DNA of 64,000 bases from Senegalimassilia sp003474385 (GCF_003474385.1 NZ_QUCY01000013.1:11339-75338), one strand, 5' to 3'. Shown: positions 16,971 to 26,613, counted from the stretch's first letter. Made by a program: numbers and translations. Notes: generated by a model not told the origin, from the sequence alone.

Positions 16971-18836
16971 CTACTCGTCTTCGACGTCGTCCTCCTCGAA
17001 CTGAGAATTATACAGTTCAGCGTACACGCCGCCAAGGGAAAGAAGCTCCTCGTGCGTGCCCTGCTCAACGATGTCGCCATGCTGTAACACGCAGATAAGG
17101 TCGGCGTTTTTGATGGTGGACAGCCGATGCGCGATCACGAACGATGTGCGACCCTCCATCAGGTTGTCCATGGCCTTCTGGATGCGCTCCTCGGTGCGCG
17201 TGTCAACGCTTGAGGTGGCCTCATCCAAGATGAGCATACGCCTGTCGGCCAAGATGGCGCGGGCGATGGTGAGCAGCTGGCGCTGACCTGCGCTGATGTT
17301 GCTGGCGTCCTCGTTGATCACCGTGTCGTAGCCATGCGGCAACGTGGTGATGAAATGGTGCACGTACGCCGCACGCGCCGCTGCCTCCACCTCGGCGTCG
17401 GTGGCGTCGAGCTTGCCGTAGGCGATATTATCGCGCACCGTGCCGTTGAACAGCCACGTGTCCTGCAGCACCATGCCGAACTGGTTGCGCACGTCGGTGC
17501 GCGAGAACTCGCGGATGTCGGTGCCGCCCAGGCGGATGGCGCCCGCGTCAACATCGTAGAAGCGCATGAGCAGCTTGACCATGGTGGTCTTGCCCGCGCC
17601 GGTGGGGCCCACCAGCGCCACGGTCTGACCCTGGCGCACCTTAGCGGAGAAGTCGCCGATGACGGGCTTATCGGGATCGTAGCCGAAGCGCACGTGATCG
17701 AACTCCACGTCGCAATCCACGTCGGCGGCCTTGGCCGTGGGCTTCTCCGCCTCAAGCTCGGGCTCCTCCAGGAAGGCGAAGATGCGCTCGGCGGCCGCGG
17801 CCATCTGCTGCAGCACGTTGCCCACTTGCGAAAGCTGCGTGATGGGCTGCGTGAAGTTCTTCACGTACTGGATGAACGCCTGAATGTCGCCGACGGTGAT
17901 GACGCCCTGCACGGCCAGCACGCTGCCGGCCAACGCCACGCCCACATAGCCCAGGTTGCCCACGAAGTTCATGATGGGCTGCATCAAGCCCGACAGGAAC
18001 TGCGATTTCCAAGCGCTTTCATAGAGTTTCGCATTGGTCTTACCGAACGTCTCGGCCACCGCCTGCTCGCGATTGAACGCGCGCACGATGGCATGGCCGG
18101 AAAACGTCTCCTCAACCTGGCCGTTGATGGCGCCGAGCATGGCCTGCTGTGCCCTGAAGTGCTTCTGCGATGCCTTCACAACGGTGAAGATGAGCACCAA
18201 GGACACAGGCAGGATGAGCATGGTGATGCCCGTGAGCAGCGGGTTGATGGTCAGCATCATGATCACCACGCCAACGATGGTGGTGGCCGAGGTGATGAGC
18301 TGTGTCACGCCCTGGTTCAGGCTTTGGCCGAGCGTGTCCACGTCGTTGGTGATGCGCGAGAGCGTGTCGCCGGTTGAGTTGCGCTCGAAGTACCCCACGG
18401 GCATGCGGTCGATCTTCTCGGCGATGGCGCGGCGCAGCCCGTAGCAGGTGCGCTGCGAGACGCTCGTCATCATCCAGCCTTGCACGAAGCTGCACACCGC
18501 GCTGACCAGGTACAGCACCAGCGTCGCCGCGATGATGCCGGCGATGGCGTCGAAATCGATGCCGCCGGTGCCGCCCACCTTCGCCACCAAGCCCTCGAAC
18601 AGCTCCGTGGTGGCCTGCGAGAGCACCTTCGGGCCCACGATGTTGAACGCCGCCGACCCGATGGCGAAGATGATGGCGAGCACGAGCGCCGCCTTGAACT
18701 GGCCCATGAAACGCACCAGCTTGCCGATGGAGCCCTTGAAGTCCTTGGCCTTCTCACCGGGCATCATGCGCGCGCCCGGCCCGTGCGGCCGGCGGCGCTG
18801 CGTGACCTTCTTCAGATCCTCGTTGTTCGCGCTCAT
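16971..18836 (-). CDS. ABC exporter half-transporter (consensus ATPase site)
   Basis: A six-helix exporter domain (about residues 45-340) is fused to an ATPase domain. Walker A is GPTGAGKTT near 405, the signature is ISAGQRQLL near 512, and Walker B is LILDEATSSVD near 535 with the catalytic glutamate present. The N-terminus (KKVTQRRRPHGPG) is basic and cytoplasmic. ATG 18836 overlaps the stop codon of the upstream ABC gene by 4 bp, so the two subunits are coupled and should form one heterodimer. The MarR gene that starts the operon suggests a drug or toxic metabolite as substrate. The C-terminus is acidic (EEDDVEDE). A multidrug role is family knowledge; the actual substrate is unknown. Confidence 0.93.
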   Translation of the reverse strand: MSANNEDLKKVTQRRRPHGPGARMMPGEKAKDFKGSIGKLVRFMGQFKAALVLAIIFAIGSAAFNIVGPKVLSQATTELFEGLVAKVGGTGGIDFDAIAGIIAATLVLYLVSAVCSFVQGWMMTSVSQRTCYGLRRAIAEKIDRMPVGYFERNSTGDTLSRITNDVDTLGQSLNQGVTQLITSATTIVGVVIMMLTINPLLTGITMLILPVSLVLIFTVVKASQKHFRAQQAMLGAINGQVEETFSGHAIVRAFNREQAVAETFGKTNAKLYESAWKSQFLSGLMQPIMNFVGNLGYVGVALAGSVLAVQGVITVGDIQAFIQYVKNFTQPITQLSQVGNVLQQMAAAAERIFAFLEEPELEAEKPTAKAADVDCDVEFDHVRFGYDPDKPVIGDFSAKVRQGQTVALVGPTGAGKTTMVKLLMRFYDVDAGAIRLGGTDIREFSRTDVRNQFGMVLQDTWLFNGTVRDNIAYGKLDATDAEVEAAARAAYVHHFITTLPHGYDTVINEDASNISAGQRQLLTIARAILADRRMLILDEATSSVDTRTEERIQKAMDNLMEGRTSFVIAHRLSTIKNADLICVLQHGDIVEQGTHEELLSLGGVYAELYNSQFEEDDVEDE

Positions 18837-20998
18837 CTCGCATCACCTCCTTTCAGCTCATCTTCCGATAGCTGCGACATGGCGATCTCGCGATACTCCT
18901 GGCAGCTTTCCATCAGCTGCTCGTGCGTGCCCGCCCCCACGACGCGACCGTCATCGAGCACCACGATCTGGTCGGCGTTGAGCACCGTGGAGATGCGCTG
19001 CGCCACGATGACCACGGTCTTCCCGCCCAAACGGCTGGAAAGCTCATGACGAAGCGCGGCGTCGGTCTTGTAGTCGAGCGCGCTGAAGCTGTCATCGAAC
19101 AGGTACGCGCGCGCATCGGTGGCAAGCGCGCGGGCTATGGCCAGACGCTGGCGCTGACCGCCCGAGACGTTCGTGCCGCCCTGGGAGATGGGGGTTGCCA
19201 GCCCCTCGGGACGCTCGGCGATGAACTCGCTCGCCTGCGCCACATCGGCGGCCGCGCGGATGCGGTCCTCATCGGCATCGTCGACGCCGTAGCCCACGTT
19301 GGAGGCGATGGTGCCGCTGAACAAAAAAGCCGCCTGGGGCACATAGCCCAACTGAGCGCGAAGGGCATGCTGGCTGACATCGCGCACGTCGACGCCATCG
19401 ACGGTGATGCGGCCCGACGTGACGTCATGGAAGCGCTCCGCCAGCTTGAGCACCGTGGACTTGCCGCTGCCCGTGGAGCCGATGATGGCCGTGGTCTTGC
19501 CCGGCTCGCACGTGAAGCTGACATCCTCGAGCACGCACTCGGCGCCGTCGGAGTACCTGAAGCTCACGTTCTCGAAGGCGATGCGCGCGCCCGGCAGCCC
19601 GTTAGCGCCGAGCAGCGCGTCCTTAGCCTTGCCAGGGTCGGGGTCGGCAATGGAGGGCTTGCATTCGAGCACCTCATCGATGCGCTGAGCGGCCACATCG
19701 GCGCGCGGCAGCATGATGGAGAGCATGCCGATCATAAGGAAGCCCATGATGATGACCATGGAGTAGGTGATGAACGCGATGAGGTCGCCGGTTTGCAGAT
19801 TGCCTGCATCGATGGCGTGGCCACCGAACCAGATAATGCCCACCGACACCAGGTTCATGATGAGCATCATGAGCGGCATCATGAAGGTCATCACGCGATT
19901 AGTGAACAGCTGCGTCTTCATCAGGCGCGTGTTCGCCTCATCGAAGCGCGCCTCCTCGTGCTGCTCGCGGCCGAACGCGCGGATGACCGGCAGGCCCGTG
20001 AGCAGCTCGCGCGACACCAGGTTCACCCGGTCGATGAGCTTCTGCATGATCTTGAACTTCGGCATGGCCACCTTCATGAGCACGCCCATAATCACCGCGA
20101 TGGCGGCAACCGCCGCGATGATGATCCAGCCCATGGACAGGTCGGTGCGCGCGATCATGATGATGCCGCCGATAGCCAGGATAGGCGCGTAGAGCACCAT
20201 GCGCAGCAGCATGACGGTGACCATCTGCACGAGCTGCACGTCGTTGGTCCCGCGCGTGATCAGCGATGCGGCGCTGAACGACTGGATCTCGGCATCGGAG
20301 AAGCCGACCACCTGGTTGAACAGGCGTTCGCGCAGGCTGCGTCCCACCTTGGCCGCCGTGCGCGACGCCAAAAAGCCCACCATGACGGCGATGACCATGC
20401 CGAGCGCAGCAAGGCCGAGCATCTTCGCGCCGGTTGCCGCCAAATAGTCCATCTGCATGGCGTCAAGGTCGTAGCCCAACTGCTCATACTCGGCACGAGC
20501 GGCGGCCAAACCCTGCTGCGCGATAAGGGTATCGGCCATATCGCCCATAGATCCGCGCGCGCGGTCGAGCATGGCCTGGATGTCGTCTTTGCCGATCATG
20601 CCCTGGTCGTACGCGGCTTTCACCTGGTCAAGATCCAGCTCGGCGATTTGGTCGGCATAGCAGGTCACCGTCATGGGAAGCGCCATGGCGTCGTCGAGCG
20701 CGGCGCGATCACGCTTGCCGGATTCCGTCAGCGAATACGTGCCGTCTTCGTTTTGCGCATAAGCGTCGGCGAACATCTGCTCATCGGATTCGGGAAGCAT
20801 CATGGCCACCAGGTCATGGGTGCGCCCGGTAAGCTGCTCGGCGGCCACGTCCTGCACGCCCTGCTGCTGGATACCCGTATCGACGATGTCGGAGGTGTAG
20901 TTGGGCAAGGCCAGGTCGCACGCAGCCTGCACACACAGCAGCACCACGATGAGCAGCACCACCAGCTTGTGCTGGGCAAGGTTCTTGATTATGCGCAT
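18833..20998 (-). CDS. ABC exporter half-transporter (degenerate ATPase site, large extracellular loop)
   Basis: This partner subunit has 721 residues. The extra length is an insert of about 130 residues between helices 1 and 2 (from about 45 to 180), acidic and helical, which would lie outside the cell. Its ATPase domain has Walker A GSTGSGKST near 505 and a good signature VSGGQRQRL near 610. The Walker B region reads AYLFDDSFSALD, with aspartate where the catalytic glutamate should be. One degenerate and one consensus site is the pattern of heterodimeric type IV exporters. The start overlaps the MarR stop by 10 bp. It ends by overlapping the second subunit. Confidence 0.93.
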   Translation of the reverse strand: MRIIKNLAQHKLVVLLIVVLLCVQAACDLALPNYTSDIVDTGIQQQGVQDVAAEQLTGRTHDLVAMMLPESDEQMFADAYAQNEDGTYSLTESGKRDRAALDDAMALPMTVTCYADQIAELDLDQVKAAYDQGMIGKDDIQAMLDRARGSMGDMADTLIAQQGLAAARAEYEQLGYDLDAMQMDYLAATGAKMLGLAALGMVIAVMVGFLASRTAAKVGRSLRERLFNQVVGFSDAEIQSFSAASLITRGTNDVQLVQMVTVMLLRMVLYAPILAIGGIIMIARTDLSMGWIIIAAVAAIAVIMGVLMKVAMPKFKIMQKLIDRVNLVSRELLTGLPVIRAFGREQHEEARFDEANTRLMKTQLFTNRVMTFMMPLMMLIMNLVSVGIIWFGGHAIDAGNLQTGDLIAFITYSMVIIMGFLMIGMLSIMLPRADVAAQRIDEVLECKPSIADPDPGKAKDALLGANGLPGARIAFENVSFRYSDGAECVLEDVSFTCEPGKTTAIIGSTGSGKSTVLKLAERFHDVTSGRITVDGVDVRDVSQHALRAQLGYVPQAAFLFSGTIASNVGYGVDDADEDRIRAAADVAQASEFIAERPEGLATPISQGGTNVSGGQRQRLAIARALATDARAYLFDDSFSALDYKTDAALRHELSSRLGGKTVVIVAQRISTVLNADQIVVLDDGRVVGAGTHEQLMESCQEYREIAMSQLSEDELKGGDAR

Positions 20999-21636
20999 GG
21001 GTGCCCGCCTTCCGCGGAAGCGGTTTGCGAAGAGACGTCAGCAGCAGAAAAGGCAGCACCCGCGTCCATAGCCGTGCCTACCGCGTGGGATGAGGCCGCA
21101 CCCGCTTGACCGGCGTCTGCAGTGGAAGCGGGGCTTGCACCAGCGCTCGCTACCGGGCAGCCGGCTTGCGCGCAGCCGTTCTGCTGCGCCCGCACCGCCT
21201 TGCAAGCGGGGAGATCAACCAGACGCTCCACGATGCGAACGAGATGCTCGGCATCTTCGGGACCGAGATAGGTGAGCACCTCGTCGATCATCTGCTCATG
21301 CAGCTCGCGACCGCGTGCGCTGAAGGCACGGCCGTCCTCGGTAAGATGCACCGTGACCGCACGGCTATCGCCCTTGTCGCGTTGACGCGTGATAAGGCCC
21401 TTCTCCTCAAGCGATTTCAAGGTCTGGGACACGGCGCTCGGAGTTGCCTGCCCGCACTTGGCGATGTCGCCGGATCGAACCTTCCTCCCCTCGCCCTCAA
21501 GGCGGGAAACCGCCATGATCGCGTACATCTCCGCCGGCGTGATGCCTTTGGGCGTCGGCGGCTCTTGACGTTGCTTTCGCATTCGAGCTGCGGCATTGAA
21601 CAAACGGCGGCGCAATCCAGCTGCGGTATCGTCCAC
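20989..21636 (-). CDS. MarR-family regulator of the ABC exporter operon
   Basis: The winged-helix core (about residues 30-140) is typical: SGDIAKCGQATPSAVSQTL is the recognition region and ITRQRDKGDSRAVTVHLT the wing. GTG 21636 follows AAAGGAG at good spacing. The last 70 residues form an Ala/Ser-rich tail with several cysteines (CKAVRAQQNGCAQAGC), longer than in most MarR proteins. It is the first gene of the exporter operon, so repression of its own operon, relieved by the exported compound, is the likely logic. Direct and inverted repeats just upstream (21661-21691) are candidate operators. Ligand unknown. Confidence 0.9.
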   Translation of the reverse strand: MDDTAAGLRRRLFNAAARMRKQRQEPPTPKGITPAEMYAIMAVSRLEGEGRKVRSGDIAKCGQATPSAVSQTLKSLEEKGLITRQRDKGDSRAVTVHLTEDGRAFSARGRELHEQMIDEVLTYLGPEDAEHLVRIVERLVDLPACKAVRAQQNGCAQAGCPVASAGASPASTADAGQAGAASSHAVGTAMDAGAAFSAADVSSQTASAEGGHPCA

Positions 21637-21660
21637 GCGAATCTCCTTTCGATACTGAAT

Positions 21661-21691
21661 TGTTTAGCTGCTTAATGTTTAGCCCCTAAAC
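21661..21691. promoter_or_regulatory. Candidate MarR operator
   Basis: TGTTTAGC occurs twice as a direct repeat (21661-21668 and 21676-21683). The second copy is also part of an inverted repeat GTTTAG-CCC-CTAAAC (21677-21691). The site lies 25-55 bp upstream of the marR start, where an autorepressor operator is expected. Confidence 0.5.
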
Positions 21692-21975
21692 CATAGCACG
21701 AGCCAAGGAGTTTCAATCGAAACATCGAAAGTATGTTGGAAAGTCCATATACCGTATCCGCCAAACTACCGGAAACGCAGACGCCTGGGGAAGCGAAGGA
21801 AAGCAACAAGGCGAGAGTTCGATTCATGGGGGCGAACAAAAGCGATGCGCCTGTCGTCTGACGGGTTCCCGCCCCTATTGATACTCGGTGGTCAAGGCAA
21901 GCAACGTGACCATCGGCCGCATACCCTCACCTTGGTTAATGTTCAACGGCTACAGCGAACAAACCCGAAAATATG
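21692..21975. other. Gap upstream of marR, no gene seen
   Basis: About 280 bp between the candidate operator and the tRNA terminator. I find no convincing gene, hairpin or known RNA. Confidence 0.5.
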
Positions 21976-22002
21976 AAAAAGCCCAGCCAAATGGCTGGGC
22001 TT
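21976..22002 (-). terminator. Terminator of the tRNA-Asp cluster
   Basis: An 8-bp stem (21981-21988 with 21993-22000) and a minus-strand T5 run (plus A run 21976-21980) lie 13 bp after the last tRNA copy. Confidence 0.85.
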
Positions 22003-22012
22003 GAACAATCGA

Positions 22013-22089
22013 TGGCGGGATGTACGAGACTTGAACTCGCGACCTCCGACGTGACAGGCCGGCGGTCTAACCAACTGAGCTAACACCCC
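22013..22089 (-). tRNA. tRNA-Asp(GUC), copy 1, with D-stem mismatch
   Basis: Minus-strand tRNA with encoded CCA. Anticodon loop CTGTCAC gives GUC. The T-loop is canonical (TTCAAGT). The 3' side of the D-stem reads GACC rather than GAGC, so position 11 faces C instead of G. It is the promoter-distal copy of a 103-bp tandem array. Confidence 0.8.
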
Positions 22090-22115
22090 GCTGGTGCCTG
22101 GGCTGCTGAAAAAGA

Positions 22116-22192
22116 TGGCGGGATGTACGAGACTTGCACTCGCGACCTCCGACGTGACAGGCCGGCGGTCTAACCAACTGAGCTAACACCCC
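22116..22192 (-). tRNA. tRNA-Asp(GUC), copy 2, with D-stem and T-loop changes
   Basis: Same length and anticodon as copy 1. It has both the D-stem mismatch (GACC) and a T-loop reading TGCAAGT, which puts G at position 55, normally the universal pseudouridine. Its function is doubtful. Confidence 0.65.
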
Positions 22193-22218
22193 GCTGGTGC
22201 CTGGGCTGCTGAAAAAGA

Positions 22219-22295
<77 letters not shown>

Positions 22296-22321
22296 ACTGG
22301 TGCATGTGCTGCTGAAAAAGA

Positions 22322-22398
<77 letters not shown>

Positions 22399-22416
22399 GT
22401 TCAGCTGCGAGAAAGT

Positions 22417-22445
22417 ACAATACAGCAGTTAACGATTCGATGCAA
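22417..22445 (-). promoter_or_regulatory. Promoter of the tRNA-Asp array
   Basis: On the minus strand TTGCAT (22440-22445) and TATTGT (22417-22422) are 17 bp apart, 19 bp upstream of copy 4. Confidence 0.6.
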
Positions 22446-22747
22446 GTACTATTTTCAAAAAATTGGCGGTCCGGCGGTTTTCCACTCGTAACGACACATT
22501 GCGACAGATTCTGGCCCGCGTGGGGAAGCCGAACTCAAGCCGAAAATCGAACAGTCTTCCAGAGCCCACCCTAGCGGCAGCCATCCTAACGCCGTCGAAC
22601 AGCCTCCCGGCGACTGCCCTAGCATCGGCCGCCCTAGCATCGACGCCGTGCCCGACCCCGATCATGGCAATACGCGCAAGAGCGCCTCCCATCCCGCAAT
22701 GCACAAGAAATGGGAGGCGACTCAAGGGCGTTCGTCGTTTATTCAGC
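22446..22747. other. Gap between tRNA-Asp promoter and the radical-SAM operon
   Basis: No gene is seen. It contains a hairpin with 10-base arms (22683-22692 and 22710-22719), 29 bp after the end of the minus-strand operon, without a T-tract; it probably helps to end that operon. Confidence 0.5.
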
Positions 22748-23458
22748 CTATTTCGCCCGCTGATCGATGCGCGTCATGGACAGCACGCGCAGCGGCTGGT
22801 CATCGGCGGGCGGCTCGATGGACTGCGTCCAAGCGTTGTCCACCAGAAACGCCAGCGGAACCTCCTGCTCCTGGCCATCGGGTGCGTTAGCCTGATCAAG
22901 GCATGCGGCCAGCAGCTTGTCGGGGCGAAGGCTGCCCATAGGCTTCTGTTCTAAGGTGAACGTCAGCGACGCCCCCTCGAGGAGCATCTCCCCCACCAGG
23001 AAATCGGCCACATCGAGCACTTTCTCCTTCTTCTTGCGGATGATATGCACCTGCTCGGGCACCGGCAGCTGCGCCGGCGCGGCCGACAGCAGCGCACGAT
23101 ACGTGCTCAGCGGGAACGCCGCCGAAGCCGCAGGCGCCTTCGGCTCGATGTAAACGCATTCCTTCACCATAAGGTCGGGGACGCTCTCCTTCTGCAGGGC
23201 GAGCAGGGCCTCCTCGGGACGCACATAGCGCAGAAGTTGCAGGTCGACCATCTCGTGCGTACCGCCCACGCCCACGGGCAGCGCGGCGCCGAACGCGATC
23301 TTCATGTGCGGGCTGAAGCCCTGCGACACGGCGAAGGGAAGCTGGGCGCGACGTACGGCGCGCTCGATGGCGCGCGCCACCTCAAGGTGCGACAGCAACG
23401 CCAGGCGACCCTGCTTGGCGAACGTGATGCGCATGCGGAACGTCTGCTGCTCGGCCAT
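22748..23458 (-). CDS. TIGR03936-type radical-SAM-associated protein (DUF2344)
   Basis: The 236-residue protein begins with the family signature: MRITFAKQGRLALLSHLE then RAIERAVRRAQLPFAVSQGFSPH and FGAALPVGVGG. The second half is variable. Members always accompany a B12-binding/radical-SAM protein and sometimes are fused to it. Here it starts one base after the stop of that partner (23460-25448), which supports a two-protein unit. Its biochemical role has not been settled to my knowledge; a part in RNA modification has been suggested by its usual ribonuclease and ribosomal-protein neighbours, which are not present here. The family call is firm, the function open. Confidence 0.88.
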   Translation of the reverse strand: MAEQQTFRMRITFAKQGRLALLSHLEVARAIERAVRRAQLPFAVSQGFSPHMKIAFGAALPVGVGGTHEMVDLQLLRYVRPEEALLALQKESVPDLMVKECVYIEPKAPAASAAFPLSTYRALLSAAPAQLPVPEQVHIIRKKKEKVLDVADFLVGEMLLEGASLTFTLEQKPMGSLRPDKLLAACLDQANAPDGQEQEVPLAFLVDNAWTQSIEPPADDQPLRVLSMTRIDQRAK

Positions 23459-23459
23459 G

Positions 23460-25448
23460 CTACTCCCCTTCCTCGGCGGTTTGCGGACCGGCGGCGGGCT
23501 GTCCGCTTGCGGCCTGCTCGGCGGCTACGGCCGCAGCCGCACCCTCTTCGCCAGCCTGTTGCGGGCGAGCGTTCGACCCGCCGGCGATGCGCGGCTGCGC
23601 CAGCTGGTTGTCGATGCCCAAGCCCGGGCATGCGCCGCATGCGGCGCAGCGCTCGAAGGTGCAGTCCGGCGTGGTCTTCTCCGCCGCGGCCTTCTTGCGC
23701 TCATGCGCCAAAAAGCGCGTGGACACGCCCGTGGAGATATGTTCCCAAGGCATGACGTAGCTGGTGTCGTAGGACGTCTGCGCGACAGCGGCGGGGTCAA
23801 GACCCACCTCGACGGCGGCATCGCGCCATGCCTGCTCGCTAAAGTGCTCGGTCCATGCGTCGAAGCGCGCGCCGTGACGCCACGCGGATTCCACCCAGGC
23901 GGCGGCAGCGCGCCCGCCGCGGCTCATGACGGCTTCGACGAAGCTGGTGGACGGGTCGTGCCAGTGCACGTCGATGGCGCGATACTTCACGCTGCGGCGC
24001 AGAAGGGACACGCGGCGCAGGGCCTCTTCCGGGGCGATCTGGCCATCCCACTGGAACGGCGTCTGAGCCTTCGGCACGAACAACGCACACGACACCGACA
24101 TGCGGATGTTGCCGCGCTGCTCGACCGGCACGGCCTTCTTCGCCCTATCGTAGGCGCGCTGCACCAGGCTGGCGATGCCCTTGATGTCGTCATCGGTCTC
24201 GGTGGGCAGGCCGATCATGAAGTACAGCTTGCAGCGGCGCCAACCGGCGCCGAAAGCCGCGTCCACAGCGCCGAACAGGTCGTCTTCGGTCACCTGCTTG
24301 TTGATGACGTCGCGCAAGCGCTGCGTACCCGCCTCGGGGGCGAACGTCAGGCCGCCCTTCTTCTGGCCGGCCACCAATCCCGCCATATCCACGCCGAAGC
24401 TGTCAAGGCGCTGGGAAGGCACGGAGATGCGCACGCCCTTGCCCTGGAACCGCTTGTTCAAACGCGTGAGGACATCGGCGATCTGCGAGTGGTCGGTGGA
24501 GGACAGCGAGGTCAGGCTGACCTCGTCATAGCCGGTTTGCGCCAGGCCGCACACCACCGAGTTCACGATGTTGTCGGCGGAGCGCTCGCGCACCGGGCGG
24601 TACATCATGCCCGCCTGGCAGAACCGGCAGCCGCGGGCGCACCCGCGCAGCACCTCCACGTTGAGGCGGTCCTGCACCACCTCGGTGAACGGCACGATGC
24701 ACGGTTCCCAGCCCGGGCTTTCCGCGAACCCCTCGAACACGCGCTTCTGGATATGCGTGGGAAGACCCTCCTCGACAGGCTCGATCCAGCTGCCAGCTTG
24801 CTGCGCCTGCTCCTCATCGCGCCAGCGGTACAGGCTGGGCACGTAGTAGCCGTCCATGCGCGCGATGGCGCGCAGGATGTCGGCACGGCACGCCCCTTCT
24901 GCGCGCAGGCGGCGGATGGCCTGCAGGCACTCGGGCAGCGCCTCCTCGCCCTCGCCGATGATGAAGATGTCGAAGAACGGCGCATAGGGCTCGGGGTTGA
25001 ACGAGCACGGGCCGCCGCCGATGACGAACAGGTCATCCTCGCCGCGGTCCTGCGCATGCAGCGGGATGCCCGCCAGGTCAAGCGCCTCGAGCACGTTCGT
25101 GGCAACCAGCTCGTGGGACAGCGTGATGCCGAGCGCATCGAACTCGGCCACGGGCGCGCAGCTTTCGATGGAGAACAGCGGCAAGCCCTCGGCGCGCATG
25201 GTGTCGCAGAACTCCGCCGCCGGCAGGAAGGCGCGCTCGGCCACCATGCCGTCCACGGCGTTCACCACGTTCACCAGGATGCGCAGGGCCTGATTGGCCT
25301 GCCCCAGCTCGTAGGTATCCGGATACATCATGCAGAAACGGAAGTCCGCCTCGGGTTTGTGCACGCAGCCGAATTCATGGTTCAGGTAGCGCGCCGGTCG
25401 TTCGGCGCTCGCAAGCAGCGGCTCGAGCCGCGGCCACAGATCTGTCAC
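23460..25448 (-). CDS. TIGR03960-type B12-binding-like/radical SAM protein
   Basis: The N-terminal 200 residues resemble a cobalamin-binding-like domain (ends GGGPCSFNPEPYAPFFDIFIIGEGEEAL is split here as GGGPCSFNPEP and IIGEGEEAL). The radical SAM core follows, with the CxxxCxxC cluster motif RGCARGCRFC near residue 269. The C-terminal part has an extra cysteine group (CTFERCAACGACPG) that may hold another cluster, and ends in an Ala/Gln-rich tail. I chose GTG 25448 (VTDLWPRLEPLL) because a G-rich ribosome-binding site precedes it and because the longer frame would overlap the DUF697 gene. Its partner TIGR03936 protein follows immediately. The substrate is unknown. Confidence 0.9.
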   Translation of the reverse strand: MTDLWPRLEPLLASAERPARYLNHEFGCVHKPEADFRFCMMYPDTYELGQANQALRILVNVVNAVDGMVAERAFLPAAEFCDTMRAEGLPLFSIESCAPVAEFDALGITLSHELVATNVLEALDLAGIPLHAQDRGEDDLFVIGGGPCSFNPEPYAPFFDIFIIGEGEEALPECLQAIRRLRAEGACRADILRAIARMDGYYVPSLYRWRDEEQAQQAGSWIEPVEEGLPTHIQKRVFEGFAESPGWEPCIVPFTEVVQDRLNVEVLRGCARGCRFCQAGMMYRPVRERSADNIVNSVVCGLAQTGYDEVSLTSLSSTDHSQIADVLTRLNKRFQGKGVRISVPSQRLDSFGVDMAGLVAGQKKGGLTFAPEAGTQRLRDVINKQVTEDDLFGAVDAAFGAGWRRCKLYFMIGLPTETDDDIKGIASLVQRAYDRAKKAVPVEQRGNIRMSVSCALFVPKAQTPFQWDGQIAPEEALRRVSLLRRSVKYRAIDVHWHDPSTSFVEAVMSRGGRAAAAWVESAWRHGARFDAWTEHFSEQAWRDAAVEVGLDPAAVAQTSYDTSYVMPWEHISTGVSTRFLAHERKKAAAEKTTPDCTFERCAACGACPGLGIDNQLAQPRIAGGSNARPQQAGEEGAAAAVAAEQAASGQPAAGPQTAEEGE

Positions 25449-25473
25449 TGATACCCCCCTATTGGTAACAAGA

Positions 25474-26598
25474 TTAACGTCGGGAAATGCGGGCGCACAG
25501 GCCCGCGGCGGCATCGGTTGCCTTTTGGCGAACGGCTTCCACGGCGGCCGCGCCGTTGTCGGCGGCGGCGCCCGCGGCCTGCTTCGCGGCAGCGGCGATC
25601 ACCTTGTCGCGCGCGGCGGAAACATACTCGGCGAACTTCGCCACCGTCGGCCCGCCTTCGTAGAACTCCACGGCAGCACGGCCCATGGCGAGCGTGCCCG
25701 AATAGCCAACCGCAACCTTCACGGCCCATCCGAGCACCGGCACAGCAGCGGCAAGCTGGCGTGCGACCGCGCGGCATGCGAACGCGCCGCCCACCAGGGC
25801 GGCAAGCTCGCGCACGCGCCCGGCGTCGATGGACTGCCCATAGGCCGCGGCGATTTGAAGCAGCATCTTGGCCTGGTTGAGCGTCATCACGGGAAGGTCG
25901 GCGCCCGGGATGAGGAACAGCAGCCCCACGCCGGCGTTCTGCACGGACGTGGCGTTGACCGTTTCCAAGGCCAGCGGACGACGAACGAACGGGAAGGCCT
26001 GCGCGAACGCCAGGCGCTTGGCACGGCACGCCGCGCACACCCATTGGCCCATGCGCGCATCGAGCGTGGCCCGCGCGTCGTCAATGAGCTCGATGGGCTC
26101 GTAGATGCCCACATCGCCGTTTTCCGGCGGCTTGGGCGCGCCCCACGAGGCCGTGATAGCCGGCCCCTGACCCGCTGCCGTGGACACGTGCTCGTACACC
26201 TTCGCCGTGAGCTTGGGCGCCACGATGTCCGCCTCGGGGATGGCGCAACCAGCCGCCTTGGCGATAGCCCCCACCAGCTGCGGGAGCGTGGTGACCACCA
26301 TGGCGGGCACCCCGGCCTTGCGGCAAGCGCGGGCATAGGCGCCCACGTTCTCGTCAAGGCCCGCCACGATGCAGGCCATGTCGTCTTCGGAGCTGGGCGC
26401 GAACTCGCGTCCGTCCAGGTAGATGAGCGAAACGCGCGCCGTGTCGGAAGCGCTGGCGAACGCCTGGCGCACATGCGCGGCAACATCGCCCGGCGCCGTT
26501 TCGTCCACATAGACGCTTACCGAAAGCGGCGTGGCGCGGGCGGCCTCGACGTTGACGGCCTCTTCCAACAGCGCGCCGATATCAACAGGAAGCTGCAT
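25474..26598 (-). CDS. DUF697-domain protein (YcjF-like), between rodA and radical SAM genes
   Basis: The 374-residue protein has a C-terminal DUF697 domain (about residues 230-330) with the characteristic stretch VMTLNQAKMLLQIAAAYGQ and two hydrophobic helices (VGGAFACRAVARQLAAAVP and VLGWAVKVAVGYSGTLA). The first 200 residues resemble the Rossmann-like N-terminal half of such proteins but have no GTPase P-loop, so it is not an Era-like GTPase. The C-terminus is an Ala-rich amphipathic helix. Spacing of 15 bp after rodA and 25 bp before the radical SAM gene puts it in one transcript with the rod-shape genes. DUF697 proteins are membrane-associated and of unknown role; a link to cell envelope growth is inferred from position. 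Confidence 0.75.
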   Translation of the reverse strand: MQLPVDIGALLEEAVNVEAARATPLSVSVYVDETAPGDVAAHVRQAFASASDTARVSLIYLDGREFAPSSEDDMACIVAGLDENVGAYARACRKAGVPAMVVTTLPQLVGAIAKAAGCAIPEADIVAPKLTAKVYEHVSTAAGQGPAITASWGAPKPPENGDVGIYEPIELIDDARATLDARMGQWVCAACRAKRLAFAQAFPFVRRPLALETVNATSVQNAGVGLLFLIPGADLPVMTLNQAKMLLQIAAAYGQSIDAGRVRELAALVGGAFACRAVARQLAAAVPVLGWAVKVAVGYSGTLAMGRAAVEFYEGGPTVAKFAEYVSAARDKVIAAAAKQAAGAAADNGAAAVEAVRQKATDAAAGLCARISRR

Positions 26599-26613
26599 AG
26601 GGCATCCTTTCGC

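Noticed and set aside
23460..25448. Radical SAM protein as maturase for the 56-residue peptide
   Set aside because: It is 34 kb away, belongs to the TIGR03960 family that pairs with TIGR03936 proteins, and has no peptide-recognition domain that I can see.
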